Below are positions 44,539 through 53,333 of a stretch of DNA of 64,000 nt, one piece after another. The position numbers and the translations under genes are program-made. Each line of letters opens with the position of its first letter. Within the stretch, counting starts at the first letter, position 1. The stretch is from DATFVA01 sp963747755. Lineage in GTDB: Bacteria > Bacteroidota > Ignavibacteria > Ignavibacteriales > Ignavibacteriaceae. The stretch lies in contig CAVVGK010000004.1 of the NCBI GenBank assembly GCA_963747755.1, positions 1 through 64,000 of the forward strand. The letters run 5' to 3'. The notes under the pieces were generated by a model. It was given only the letters and a program-made list of their open reading frames with translations. It did not search any database and was not told the origin of the DNA.

Positions 44539-47500
44539 CTACCCCGCTTCCCGGATCCTGCATATTGCACGAAACCCGCAGAAACGACAGGCCTTTTCTT
44601 CACGCTTATCGATCTGTGAAAGCCTGAAGTCGCCGCTGCTGATTCCCTCCACATATTTGTTTATGGCTTTAAGGCAAATTTCAATGAGCTCATCATAAAG
44701 CACTGCTTTTTCTTCAGGATCTTTATTTTTACCGAAACTAATTTCGTTTTTACCGAAATCAGATGAATTATATTTGAGTGAATACAGAAGCGCCCCTGCA
44801 GGTTTATAATCTTCGTTAAGCTCTGCCTTAATAATTTCTTTCGCGGCGAATAAGTAAAGCGGAAGCTGGAGCTTTAGTCCTTCATACATATCCGGCTTCT
44901 GCAAGTTGCCTTTACCGGTTTTATAATCATAAACCTTAAAGAGATTCTCATCCCTGTTAAGATCAATTCTGTCGATTTTACCCCTGACCTTTGCTTCACC
45001 TGCTTTTAAATCGTTCAGAAGGACATCCTGTCCCTGCTCCTTCCGTATACTTCCGAAACCAGTCTCAAAGAACTCAGGCACAAAGCCTTCATTATTCTCT
45101 CTTTCAGCGGTAAGAAACTTGTAAAGAATGGAGTTCTTTCTGTTACCTTCAACACCGAATATTTTTTCTTTTTCGAAAAACGAAAGCGGTGAATTAAAGT
45201 TGATTTCCCCTACCATTCTCTCTGCGGTTTTGAACAGGATTTTCTCAGCCTGCCGGAAAACAGGATCACTGCAACCTCCAAGGACAATATTGTCCTTCTT
45301 TAAGGTGGAGTAGAATGTAAACAGTATGGAGTGAATAAGACTTCCAAGTTCGAGTGCTTCAATTTCTTCTGTGGGTTCCTCAAAGATATCTAATCTAAGT
45401 ACCCGTTCAGCAAAATACCTATAGGGACATAAAGCATACGTTTCAAGCTGTGTAATAGAGAATTGTCTTTCCCTCATCTTTTCGAGTTTCTCTTTTGCTG
45501 TCCCCGATAAATCTTTTGAAATGAATCCTGTATAAACGGATTCCCCGAACGGATCAGTGCTTCTCAGGCTGTCAATTTGCATTGCCTTATTTATTTCTTC
45601 TCCGTTTAATCCGGCATCATCCAAAGATACAAGCTGAGCGGTTTGCTCTATCCCGTGTCTGCCTATGTAGGTAAGGAGCTGTTCTTTCGTATAAATTGTA
45701 TCTTTATATTCAAGTTCATCTCCGGCAGTAACTTCAAAACTGTTCATAAATTCGCGTAGAAAATCAGACTGAACGAATTCCTTTCTTTCGTTCCGTCGGG
45801 GATATGTCAGGAACAGTTTTTTATTCCATGCGCAAAGCGACTGGTAGAAAAGATATCTTTCCTCTGTCAGATGGTTGCGTTCTCCCCTCGCTCTGGCCAT
45901 CGAACCCGAGAAAAAGATCTCAGGTGAAAATCTTGTGGGAAAATCACCATCGCACAGCCCGGCAATAAAAAGAAAATTAAATTTTAGTCCTCTTATTTCA
46001 TTCATCGTTGTAATCTGAACACCGTAACCCGGCTTCTCCCTTACATTAAACCTGGATGAGCTAACTGCCATTCTCAGGTTATGCAGGTAGAACTTCAAAG
46101 GAAATTTCTCCTCCTTACCAAATTGATCTTCAAGCAGACTGAGTATTTCATCGGCAGTTTCGATAAGGATGTTCACCGATTTAATATTCATGTCCGCATC
46201 TTCTATTCCCGCTAAAAGTAATCTCACAGGAATTTCCAGATGGTATATAACTTTATGCAGCTTATCGCGGAATTCAGGGATAGCAGATTTAACAAGGAAA
46301 GGTTCAAGGTAACCATGCAGCCGGCTTATGTCCTCAAGCGCAGAGGAACAGGATTCCTTTATTTCAGCGGCATCATAAGAACCGGATTCGTTTTCTTCTG
46401 CTGAAAGAAGAGCGTCATTCAGACTTCTCTGCCAGCTATCGTAACCGGATATTATTTTCAGCCTAGTAGAAATCCGCATAAGATTTGTAACATCTATCTC
46501 TCCCGGTTTGATGATGCCACCGCTGAGAGCTCTGAAAATATTCTTGTAGTAAAAATCATTTTCTGCAATCTCAAGGAAACTGATGAGTGCAACCACGGGA
46601 GATGCACTATCAAGAGGAAATCTATCGGTAAGGTTGTACGGGAGTCCGTATAAAGGGAAAACATCCCTTACAATATCGGAGTAATTACTTATCAGGTTAA
46701 AGACGACGCATATTTCCTCCGGCCTGACACTATTCTGCAGAGTCAGATGTTTGATCTCGGAGGCTATAGCTTTAATTTCTGCTTCTCTTGTCGACGCGGA
46801 GATCGATTTAATCTGATCTTTATAATTCTTTATTGAAGCGCCGGCTTTTTTTCTAAAAAGATTTTCCCTGTTCTCATCCTGGAACCGGGTAAACAATGAA
46901 ACTGATTTGTCGGTTATATCAAGAAAACCTCTAGCAATGAAATTATTGTAGCAGTTATCCAAATGGGCAAATATGAGAGGATTATACCTGTAATAATCGA
47001 AACTGATAAAAAGTTCAGATTTCTTTATGGATGTCATCCTGTTTATTAAATCAATTTCAGGAAGAGTAAATTCATCAAAGCCCTGGATTATTATCAGATT
47101 AACGGCCGCGTACAGGGATGAAAAGTTATTGTTAAAGTCTTTCTCGCTGAGAGATAAAAGCTCTTTATATACATCACCCGTTTCCCTGCGCCCGGATGTG
47201 CTTAACTTCTGCTGATACCTTTCATAGACATTTGCGATATCGAGTGCTTTAATTTTTTCGGATCCGGCCAGAGACTGAGCCTCCTGCCTGATTTTTTCCG
47301 GGTTAATACCATGCCGTTTGTATTCACCTATAACATTTCTGATTCTCTCTAAAGTACCTTTCGGGATCTCACCATCGTAATTAGAAAAATATTCCAGTTT
47401 CGTTTCATTGAAGCTCTGCTGAAGCAAAACGGAGGCTGCGGCTTCAGTTATCATTGCCGATCTAACTGTATCTGATTTGAATAGAAGTTTGGAAGAGACC

Positions 47501-47694
47501 GAACCAACAGTTTCAAGGTTCAGCTTTCCGGCAGCCTTGCCGGGTGAACGTGAGACCATTTCTCTTGTGAGAGCTCTTATGCGCCGGTTAGTGGGGACAA
47601 TCATAAGGAGTGAATCGAGACCGCGCTGTCTGATTCTCAGATCTATTTCAAGGTCGACATCAAAGCTTTTACGTTTTGTTTTGGTTAAGATCAT
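44539..47694 (-). CDS. AddB-like PD-(D/E)XK nuclease/helicase-related protein
   Basis: The 1051-residue protein resembles AddB/RexB of double-strand-break repair. The C-terminal nuclease has VRGKIDRIDL and VYDYKTGKGN (the D-x(n)-DYKTG core). An iron-sulfur staple is formed by Cys in ETYALCPYRYFAER with the terminal cluster ACRFCGFRAICR. The N-terminus (LLMIVPTNRRIRALTREM) occupies the Walker A position but lacks GKT, so the motor is probably inactive. No addA is adjacent in the window. It overlaps the CYTH gene by one base. Confidence 0.85.
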   Translation of the reverse strand: MILTKTKRKSFDVDLEIDLRIRQRGLDSLLMIVPTNRRIRALTREMVSRSPGKAAGKLNLETVGSVSSKLLFKSDTVRSAMITEAAASVLLQQSFNETKLEYFSNYDGEIPKGTLERIRNVIGEYKRHGINPEKIRQEAQSLAGSEKIKALDIANVYERYQQKLSTSGRRETGDVYKELLSLSEKDFNNNFSSLYAAVNLIIIQGFDEFTLPEIDLINRMTSIKKSELFISFDYYRYNPLIFAHLDNCYNNFIARGFLDITDKSVSLFTRFQDENRENLFRKKAGASIKNYKDQIKSISASTREAEIKAIASEIKHLTLQNSVRPEEICVVFNLISNYSDIVRDVFPLYGLPYNLTDRFPLDSASPVVALISFLEIAENDFYYKNIFRALSGGIIKPGEIDVTNLMRISTRLKIISGYDSWQRSLNDALLSAEENESGSYDAAEIKESCSSALEDISRLHGYLEPFLVKSAIPEFRDKLHKVIYHLEIPVRLLLAGIEDADMNIKSVNILIETADEILSLLEDQFGKEEKFPLKFYLHNLRMAVSSSRFNVREKPGYGVQITTMNEIRGLKFNFLFIAGLCDGDFPTRFSPEIFFSGSMARARGERNHLTEERYLFYQSLCAWNKKLFLTYPRRNERKEFVQSDFLREFMNSFEVTAGDELEYKDTIYTKEQLLTYIGRHGIEQTAQLVSLDDAGLNGEEINKAMQIDSLRSTDPFGESVYTGFISKDLSGTAKEKLEKMRERQFSITQLETYALCPYRYFAERVLRLDIFEEPTEEIEALELGSLIHSILFTFYSTLKKDNIVLGGCSDPVFRQAEKILFKTAERMVGEINFNSPLSFFEKEKIFGVEGNRKNSILYKFLTAERENNEGFVPEFFETGFGSIRKEQGQDVLLNDLKAGEAKVRGKIDRIDLNRDENLFKVYDYKTGKGNLQKPDMYEGLKLQLPLYLFAAKEIIKAELNEDYKPAGALLYSLKYNSSDFGKNEISFGKNKDPEEKAVLYDELIEICLKAINKYVEGISSGDFRLSQIDKREEKACRFCGFRAICRIREAG

Positions 47695-48200
47695 TAAGTG
47701 CCCTTCTCCAGCATCAGGTCACGATACGACTTACGCAGCTCATATTCAGTACTGAACCCAAGAACTTTTATAATATGACTGAACCTTATTTCCGCATCAT
47801 CCCTGCCGTTTAGTACGAGAGTTTCGAGTTCGAGGAATGAACCGAGTCCTTTTACCGTATCAAGGTGTATCCTGGTGTTATCGAATAAGTAAAGCTGTCT
47901 TCTTTTTTCGACCACAGTCTCTGTTTCCAGGATATCAGACAAATATTCCCTGGCGTCATTTTTTTCAAGGGAGATGAGCTGGTAATCCGACCATCTATTG
48001 CCCGTTTTTTCATTCCTGTTATATTTAATCAGCGTCTGGCTCCCGTTTTCAGTACGAAGTTTTAAGAGTCCTTTTTTATACCGGTAGTAAACATCAACCT
48101 GCTTAAGTTCCCCTTTATATTCTGCCTTTATTGCCTGTATTTTTTCAATTACAACGGCGGGATTTTCGAGACGAATTTTTAGTTCAAGGTTTGTCGGCAT
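47694..48200 (-). CDS. CYTH-domain phosphohydrolase/cyclase-like protein
   Basis: The 168-residue protein belongs to the CYTH superfamily (class IV adenylate cyclase, thiamine triphosphatase). It begins MPTNLELKIRL, the NxExK variant of the ExExK signature. Basic strands follow (YYRYKKGLLKLRTEN), then the late acidic strand GLGSFLELETLV. Activity on triphosphate substrates is likely but the product is unknown. It overlaps the TPMT-like gene by 17 bases and addB-like by one base, so the three are one operon. Confidence 0.85.
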   Translation of the reverse strand: MPTNLELKIRLENPAVVIEKIQAIKAEYKGELKQVDVYYRYKKGLLKLRTENGSQTLIKYNRNEKTGNRWSDYQLISLEKNDAREYLSDILETETVVEKRRQLYLFDNTRIHLDTVKGLGSFLELETLVLNGRDDAEIRFSHIIKVLGFSTEYELRKSYRDLMLEKGT

Positions 48201-48816
48201 CTGGTTTCTGTAATTCCTTTTTAATATAGATTTGGAGGACTTCCCTGCCGCGCCTGGGTTTAATGGAGTTGATCTTTTTTGATGAAAACTTCAGCAGCAG
48301 ATGTTCTGAAAATAGCTCATAGAATTCTTTAACATCTACAGCATACGGGGGACCGCCTCCTCTATCCTCAACAGGAAAGAGTAGTGCGATGAGTTTCCCA
48401 TCCTGCTTTAGAAACCTACTGGTTATCTCGGCATATTTCTTTCTTCTTTCCGGTAGTACTGCACAATATGTAACATAATCATAAACATAATCAAAAAATC
48501 CCTCGTAGACAGAATCAAGTTTGAAAATGTCCTCGTGAATAAAGTTGACCTTCACATTTTCTTTAGATGCGAGCTCACCTGCAAGTTTGATAGCCTCCAC
48601 CGAAAAATCAACGGCGTATACATCATATCCTTTTTTTGCGGCAAGTATGGCGTCGTATCCTTTTCCGCATCCAGCGATGAGGATTTTACCCGGTTTCATA
48701 AACTCACCTGAATCGAGGATCTCCTCGAAGACTGGTGTGTGGGTACTCATATCCCAGTGCGACTCATTGTTTATATATTTCTCATCCCAGAATGATGCAG
48801 AATCAGCTAATCCCAT
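48184..48816 (-). CDS. TPMT-like SAM-dependent methyltransferase
   Basis: The 210-residue class I methyltransferase has the thiopurine-methyltransferase family pattern: FWDEKYINNESHWDMSTHTP at the N-terminus, motif I ILIAGCGKGYDAILAAKKGY and an acidic strand end YAVDFS. In bacteria such proteins methylate selenium or tellurium oxyanions, thiocyanate or small thiols; the substrate here is open. It is divergent from the barrel protein gene over 71 bases. Confidence 0.88.
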   Translation of the reverse strand: MGLADSASFWDEKYINNESHWDMSTHTPVFEEILDSGEFMKPGKILIAGCGKGYDAILAAKKGYDVYAVDFSVEAIKLAGELASKENVKVNFIHEDIFKLDSVYEGFFDYVYDYVTYCAVLPERRKKYAEITSRFLKQDGKLIALLFPVEDRGGGPPYAVDVKEFYELFSEHLLLKFSSKKINSIKPRRGREVLQIYIKKELQKPDADKP

Positions 48817-48887
48817 AAATATCTATAAAATAAGATGTTGATATTGATACAGACTTCATTAATTTTGAAGAAAAAAAAGATTTCAAT

Positions 48888-49535
48888 ATGAAAAAGTTAT
48901 TGTTTGCGGCAATAATAATTATTCCACTGCTAAATGTAAATGCTCAAGAGATTGGAGAAATGGCTCCTGAGAAAGAACCTGAGGTTTTTCCTGATAACGC
49001 ATTAGGTCTTGATATAATGTTCAGCGAGGGTGGATTCGGGCTTGGTGGTTTTTACAGGAGGCAATTTTCCGATAAAGTCACCGGCTTTATCGATCTGTCA
49101 ATTTCTGAAGCCAAAGATGACAGGGAGATTGAGTACTATGATTTTTACACTAATCAGACATACACGGTAGGGAAAAAGAACCGTGTCTTCCTGGTCCCCG
49201 TAAACTTCGGTGTGCAGTACAGGCTGTTCGAGAGTGTAATATATGATAACCTTCGTCCCTATCTGAATGCAGGTGTCGGCCCCTCGATGGTGATAACCAC
49301 ACCATATAGAGAAGAGTTTTTCAAATCCTTCGCGTATGCCAGGATGAATCTTGCGGCCGGAGGATATATTGGTTTCGGTGCGAACTTCGGACTGGATAAA
49401 AGCAGTCTTGTAGGTATTAATGTCAGGTATTATATCATACAGTTTTTTGACAAAGGTGTTGAAAGTCTGACCGGCCACTATAATAAAACCCTCGGCGGAT
49501 TCTTCCTGACCATAAATATCGGAATGATGTATTGA
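48888..49535 (+). CDS. Outer-membrane beta-barrel protein
   Basis: The 215-residue protein has a signal peptide (to NVNAQ) and alternating amphipathic strands. It contains FGLGGFYRRQFSDKVTGFID, FGVQYRLFESVIYDNLRPYL and a C-terminal strand ending in an aromatic residue (FFLTINIGMMY). This suits an OmpW/porin-family-like eight-strand barrel. No substrate is suggested. It is the first gene of a rightward series and is 32 bases before the M14 gene. Confidence 0.75.
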   Translation: MKKLLFAAIIIIPLLNVNAQEIGEMAPEKEPEVFPDNALGLDIMFSEGGFGLGGFYRRQFSDKVTGFIDLSISEAKDDREIEYYDFYTNQTYTVGKKNRVFLVPVNFGVQYRLFESVIYDNLRPYLNAGVGPSMVITTPYREEFFKSFAYARMNLAAGGYIGFGANFGLDKSSLVGINVRYYIIQFFDKGVESLTGHYNKTLGGFFLTINIGMMY

Positions 49536-49566
49536 GCAGAGGGTTTATAGTTAAATTTTAATTAAG

Positions 49567-51024
49567 ATGGTTAAATATTTTTTTGTAATCATTATTTTTA
49601 ATTCCCTTTTGATGGCACAATACCGGGACTTTACCACGCAACTCAATAGTACTTACGAAAACTTCCGTGAGACTTCTCTTTCCAGCAGACGCTTCAAGCA
49701 CGCAGATATAAAACCCCTGATAGATAAACTCAAAAATAAACCCTTATTTACTGTTAAGCAGCAGGGTTTATCTGCACAGAACCGCGAGATTTATCTTATA
49801 TCATTGGGAACGGGCAGCACCAAAGTTTTTCTCTGGTCGCAGATGCACGGAGATGAGCCAACTGCCACTATGGCTATATTCGACATCATTAACTTCTTCA
49901 CACAAAAGGGGCAGTTTGAGGATTTCAAAAAAGAGGTGCTGGAAAAACTGACGATTTATTTTATGCCGATGGTTAATCCTGACGGAGCAGAGGTTTTCGA
50001 AAGAAGGAACTCTTACCAGATAGATTTAAACCGTGATGCTGTAAGAGAACAGACTCCCGAAGCAAGGGTACTTAAGGCTGTATTCGATTCGATTAAGGCT
50101 GATTTTGGATTTAATCTTCACGATCAGAGTATCTATTATAGTGCGGGACGATCATTTAAATCGGCAGCTATTTCATTCCTTGCTCCTGCCATGAATTATG
50201 AAAAGACGGTGAACCCTGTTAGAAAAAAAGCGATGCAGCTAATCGGGGAGCTGGATAAAGTTTTAAGTGATTTTATAGCCGGACATATAGGCAAATACTC
50301 AGTCGACTACGAACCGCGTGCATTCGGCGATAATTTCCAAACCTGGGGAACCAGTACAATTCTTATAGAAACCGGCGGTTGGAAAGGTGACCCGGAGAAA
50401 CAGTTCCTAAGGAAGATGAATTTCATTGCCCTTATGACCGCCTTTAAAAGTATAGCCGAACGGGGATATTCAGATGAGCCGGTTGAAACTTATGAAGCAA
50501 TTCCCTTTAATGAAAAAGATAATTTGATGGACCTGATCCTAAGGAATCTTGATTACAGTATAAACGGTCAGAAAATTAAAATCGATATAGGGATTAACAG
50601 AACTGAAATGAATAAAGATTCCGCCAGATCTTTCTTTTCCGCAGGAAATATCGTTGAAATAGGTGATCTTTCAGTATTCAGCGGATATGAGGATTATGAT
50701 TTATCGGGAATGGAAATTCATCAGGGTAAAACTTATGAGAAGCCATTATCCTCCTACAAAGAACTTTCAGGATTAAATTTTCCCGATTTATATTCCCGCG
50801 GAATCACCAACGTAGCTGTTGATTTCCGGCCTGACCGTAAATATTCGGAATTTCCCATAAATATCATCCAATCAACCCAGGCAGATAAAGGGATTATGAT
50901 CGACGATCCCGCAAACTTCTACATAACCCGGCAGGGAAAAATAAAATATGTTATAGTTAACGGATTTTTTCTCGAGACAGAAAATCCGCATACCGAAGGA
51001 GTCAACGGGGTAGTTATTCGCTGA
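49567..51024 (+). CDS. Exported M14-family zinc carboxypeptidase
   Basis: The 485-residue protein has a short signal peptide and an M14 domain. Zinc ligands lie in SQMHGDEPTATMA (His and Glu), with the third His in FNLHDQ. The MVNPDGAEVFERRNSYQIDLNR stretch supplies substrate-binding Asn-Arg, and the catalytic Glu is likely in LIETGGWKGD. The C-terminal 180 residues are a non-catalytic domain without T9SS signal. It would remove C-terminal residues from extracellular or periplasmic peptides. Confidence 0.9.
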   Translation: MVKYFFVIIIFNSLLMAQYRDFTTQLNSTYENFRETSLSSRRFKHADIKPLIDKLKNKPLFTVKQQGLSAQNREIYLISLGTGSTKVFLWSQMHGDEPTATMAIFDIINFFTQKGQFEDFKKEVLEKLTIYFMPMVNPDGAEVFERRNSYQIDLNRDAVREQTPEARVLKAVFDSIKADFGFNLHDQSIYYSAGRSFKSAAISFLAPAMNYEKTVNPVRKKAMQLIGELDKVLSDFIAGHIGKYSVDYEPRAFGDNFQTWGTSTILIETGGWKGDPEKQFLRKMNFIALMTAFKSIAERGYSDEPVETYEAIPFNEKDNLMDLILRNLDYSINGQKIKIDIGINRTEMNKDSARSFFSAGNIVEIGDLSVFSGYEDYDLSGMEIHQGKTYEKPLSSYKELSGLNFPDLYSRGITNVAVDFRPDRKYSEFPINIIQSTQADKGIMIDDPANFYITRQGKIKYVIVNGFFLETENPHTEGVNGVVIR

Positions 51025-51097
51025 ATATTTGATAAATAGTTTAATTTTGATATTATTGCTAATAACAAATACCAGTCATTGATTACCAGAACCAAAT

Positions 51098-51709
51098 ATG
51101 TTTCCATTTCCAATATTATTGGCGATAATTAATGATCAAAAGCAGCTTTATGCTGAGTTTGAGAAAGAGGCCATACCTCATATGGACGCTCTTTACAATT
51201 TTGCCCTAAGGATGACCGGCGACAGCGACGAAGCCGATGACCTTGTTCAGGAAACATACCTCAAGGCTTTCAGGTTTTTCGATAAGTTTGAAAGAGGGAC
51301 TAACTGCAAGGCATGGCTCTTCCGGATAATGAAAAATACTTTCATAAATTCCTACAGGAAATCTTCGAAAGAACCTGATAAGATTGATTATGAAGATGTT
51401 GAAAATTTCTATGAGAATATAAAACCCTCATCAACCGATAGCGCACACCTTGAAAAAGAGATGTACGATAATCTTCTTGACGACGAACTCTCCAATGCTA
51501 TCGCCTCCCTTCCAGAAGATTTCAGGACAGTAATAATACTATGCGATATTGAAGGCTTCTCCTATGATGAGATAGCTGATTTTGTTGATGTTCCTGTTGG
51601 AACCGTAAGATCAAGACTGCACCGTGCGAGAAAGATGCTGTTTGCAAAGCTTTATGACTATGCCGCAGACAGGGGTTACATAGATAAGACAGATACGGAC
51701 GAAGAATAA
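51098..51709 (+). CDS. ECF RNA polymerase sigma factor (second)
   Basis: The 203-residue protein has sigma region 2 (LYNFALRMTGDSDEADDLVQ, ETYLKAFRFFDKFERGTNCK, AWLFRIMKNTFINSYRKSSK) and region 4 (VIILCDIEGFSYDEIADFVD, VPVGTVRSRLHRARKMLFAK). It resembles the SigR/RpoE-like ECF group. An alternative start further in is possible, since the first 15 residues are unconserved in style. It is one base from the small gene downstream, probably its regulator. Confidence 0.93.
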   Translation: MFPFPILLAIINDQKQLYAEFEKEAIPHMDALYNFALRMTGDSDEADDLVQETYLKAFRFFDKFERGTNCKAWLFRIMKNTFINSYRKSSKEPDKIDYEDVENFYENIKPSSTDSAHLEKEMYDNLLDDELSNAIASLPEDFRTVIILCDIEGFSYDEIADFVDVPVGTVRSRLHRARKMLFAKLYDYAADRGYIDKTDTDEE

Positions 51710-51710
51710 G

Positions 51711-51989
51711 ATGAAGGAAAACAGAGATTTATATTATATAGCGGCATTAGCAGACGGAGAGATTAAAGATCCTTCTCTTGAGCAAAAGCTGCGCGATGAG
51801 ATACAAGCCGATGCTGGACTTCAGTTTGAGTTTTTTGTTCAGACATCAATTAAGAATCTTGTATCCCAAAGATTAAAAATTGCACCTGCACCGGTTAAAA
51901 TAAAGAAACGACTCGAAAGGCAAATTTCTCCGGATTCAAATAAAGGTCTGAAACGTCTTTCTGGTCTTATCAGACGGTTCTTCCGATGA
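51711..51989 (+). CDS. Small soluble protein, possible anti-sigma partner
   Basis: The 92-residue protein has no membrane helix and no zinc motif. It begins ENRDLYYIAALADGEIKDPS, the helical opening seen in many anti-sigma N-terminal domains, and ends in a basic tail (GLIRRFFR). Its start follows the sigma stop by one base, which strongly implies translational coupling. Whether it inhibits the sigma factor is inference. Confidence 0.65.
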   Translation: MKENRDLYYIAALADGEIKDPSLEQKLRDEIQADAGLQFEFFVQTSIKNLVSQRLKIAPAPVKIKKRLERQISPDSNKGLKRLSGLIRRFFR

Positions 51990-52028
51990 ATTGAAAACAA
52001 TATTTGTCAATTAAATAGAGTTAATGCT

Positions 52029-52487
52029 ATGTTTAATATTAAAAACATCCTTCTGCCCACTGATTTCAGCAATCTTTCGCTTTCAGCCGCTTCATATGCA
52101 CTGGATATTGCAAAACAATACGGTGCAAAAGTACATCTACTGAACGTACTGGAGAAAACCCCACCCATATTGGCTATCAGGTCATTGGATCTTTCCGAGG
52201 AAAAGATAGTAAAAACAATAGAGGATGATGCAAAAAATTCTCTGAATAAAGCTCTGGAGAAGATCAATAAGGATAAATCTGTTGAAATTGTGCCTGTTAT
52301 AAAGAAAGGGATCGATTTCGAGACAATAATTGATTATTGCGAATCCAACAAAATTGATCTGATTGTAATAGCTACTCACGGCCGCACAGGCATACTTCGT
52401 ACACTTTTAGGCAGCGTAGCTGAAAAGGTTATAAGATATGCTACCTGCCCTGTTCTGGTTATTACCCCTTCAGAAAACGAGAAGTAG
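52029..52487 (+). CDS. Universal stress protein, UspA family
   Basis: The 152-residue single-domain Usp has the nucleotide-binding signature IATHGRTGILRTLLGSVAEK (G-x2-G-x9-G-S) and the N-terminal strand ILLPTDFSNLSLSAASYALD. The motif suggests an ATP-binding subtype. Such proteins help survival in starvation or stress. It lies 39 bases after the putative anti-sigma gene and may belong to the stress regulon. Confidence 0.93.
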   Translation: MFNIKNILLPTDFSNLSLSAASYALDIAKQYGAKVHLLNVLEKTPPILAIRSLDLSEEKIVKTIEDDAKNSLNKALEKINKDKSVEIVPVIKKGIDFETIIDYCESNKIDLIVIATHGRTGILRTLLGSVAEKVIRYATCPVLVITPSENEK

Positions 52488-52564
52488 GCAGGCATAATAT
52501 TCTTGATTCTCCTCACTTCTTTTGATATATTTCAAGTCTGCAAGTTTTATAAAGGTATAAAAAA

Positions 52565-52948
52565 ATGGCTAGAGTTAAGAACGTAGAGGCTTTTTGCGGA
52601 ATTTGTAATGGGATGAGGAAAATGGAACTGTTGGGTGAAGTCTCCTTAAGTGAAAATGCTGAAAATAAAAGATGGGCTAAATGCAAGAAATGTAAACAGA
52701 CTATGATTATTGACCTTACAGAAGATGTTAAGGAAACGAAGCCCTCTTTAGAAGGAATTGAAAACGAAGATTGTACTGTTTATTCACCTACCAAATCATT
52801 TACGGTTGGTGAATCCATATATCATCAGAACTGGGATGATTTCGGAAAAGTTGTAGGTAAAGAGGTAATGTCAAACGGACATAGCTCTATTACAGTTGAA
52901 TTCCAGAAATCAGGAAACAAGAAATTAATTGAATCAATATCTCAATAA
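52565..52948 (+). CDS. Zinc-ribbon protein with Tudor/DUF3553-like domain
   Basis: I do not recognise a named gene. The 127-residue protein has two CxxC pairs (FCGICNG at about 11 and AKCKKCKQT at about 38), which form a zinc ribbon. A C-terminal SH3-like stretch follows (SFTVGESIYHQNWDDFGKVV, then VEFQKSGNKKLI). That pattern resembles the DUF3553/PcrA C-terminal Tudor-like domains that contact RNA polymerase. It is 27 bases before rpsU, so a role in transcription or translation is plausible but inferred. Confidence 0.68.
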   Translation: MARVKNVEAFCGICNGMRKMELLGEVSLSENAENKRWAKCKKCKQTMIIDLTEDVKETKPSLEGIENEDCTVYSPTKSFTVGESIYHQNWDDFGKVVGKEVMSNGHSSITVEFQKSGNKKLIESISQ

Positions 52949-52962
52949 ACCAACATTAAAGC

Positions 52963-52969
52963 GAGGTGA
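52963..52969 (+). promoter_or_regulatory. Strong Shine-Dalgarno site deciding the rpsU start
   Basis: GAGGTGA is a seven-base perfect complement of the usual 16S anti-Shine-Dalgarno segment TCACCTC, six bases before the TTG at 52976. It fixes this unusual start codon. Confidence 0.75.
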
Positions 52970-52975
52970 AATAAT

Positions 52976-53167
52976 TTGGTTGGTATCACAGTAGGCGAAA
53001 ACGAATCAATAGATAAAGCGTTAAGAAGGTTCAAAAAGAAATACGAAAGATCCGGAGTACTGAAAGAGTTCAAAAAGAGAACCTTTTTTGTTAAACCTTC
53101 TATCAAGAAAAGAATGGAACGTCTGAAAGCTGAAAGACGTGCTCACAGATCAGATTCTAACAATTAA
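52976..53167 (+). CDS. rpsU: 30S ribosomal protein bS21
   Basis: bS21 sits near the 3' end of 16S rRNA at the mRNA exit region. The 63-residue basic protein has the family core ESIDKALRRFKKKYERSGVL and the tail KPSIKKRMERLKAERRAHRS. The start is TTG, justified by a perfect Shine-Dalgarno core just upstream and by homology beginning there. The terminator follows nine bases beyond the stop. Autoregulation through the Shine-Dalgarno site, as studied in Flavobacterium, is possible here. Confidence 0.94.
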   Translation: MVGITVGENESIDKALRRFKKKYERSGVLKEFKKRTFFVKPSIKKRMERLKAERRAHRSDSNN

Positions 53168-53175
53168 ATTATTAT

Positions 53176-53211
53176 GGCTGTCCCGATTTTATATACGGAC
53201 AGCCTTTTTTT
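53176..53211 (+). terminator. Intrinsic terminator of rpsU
   Basis: GGCTGTCC pairs with GGACAGCC around a 13-base AT-rich loop, then seven T. It lies nine bases beyond the rpsU stop. Confidence 0.9.
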
Positions 53212-53333
53212 ATATCCATCCCGAATTTTAATATCGATCCAGGTAAATACTTTCATTCATTTCATCCCGCAAACCGATTCAGCAGTTTAACAATTTAGCC
53301 ATTAAACCATTCAGCCACCTAACAATCAAATTT

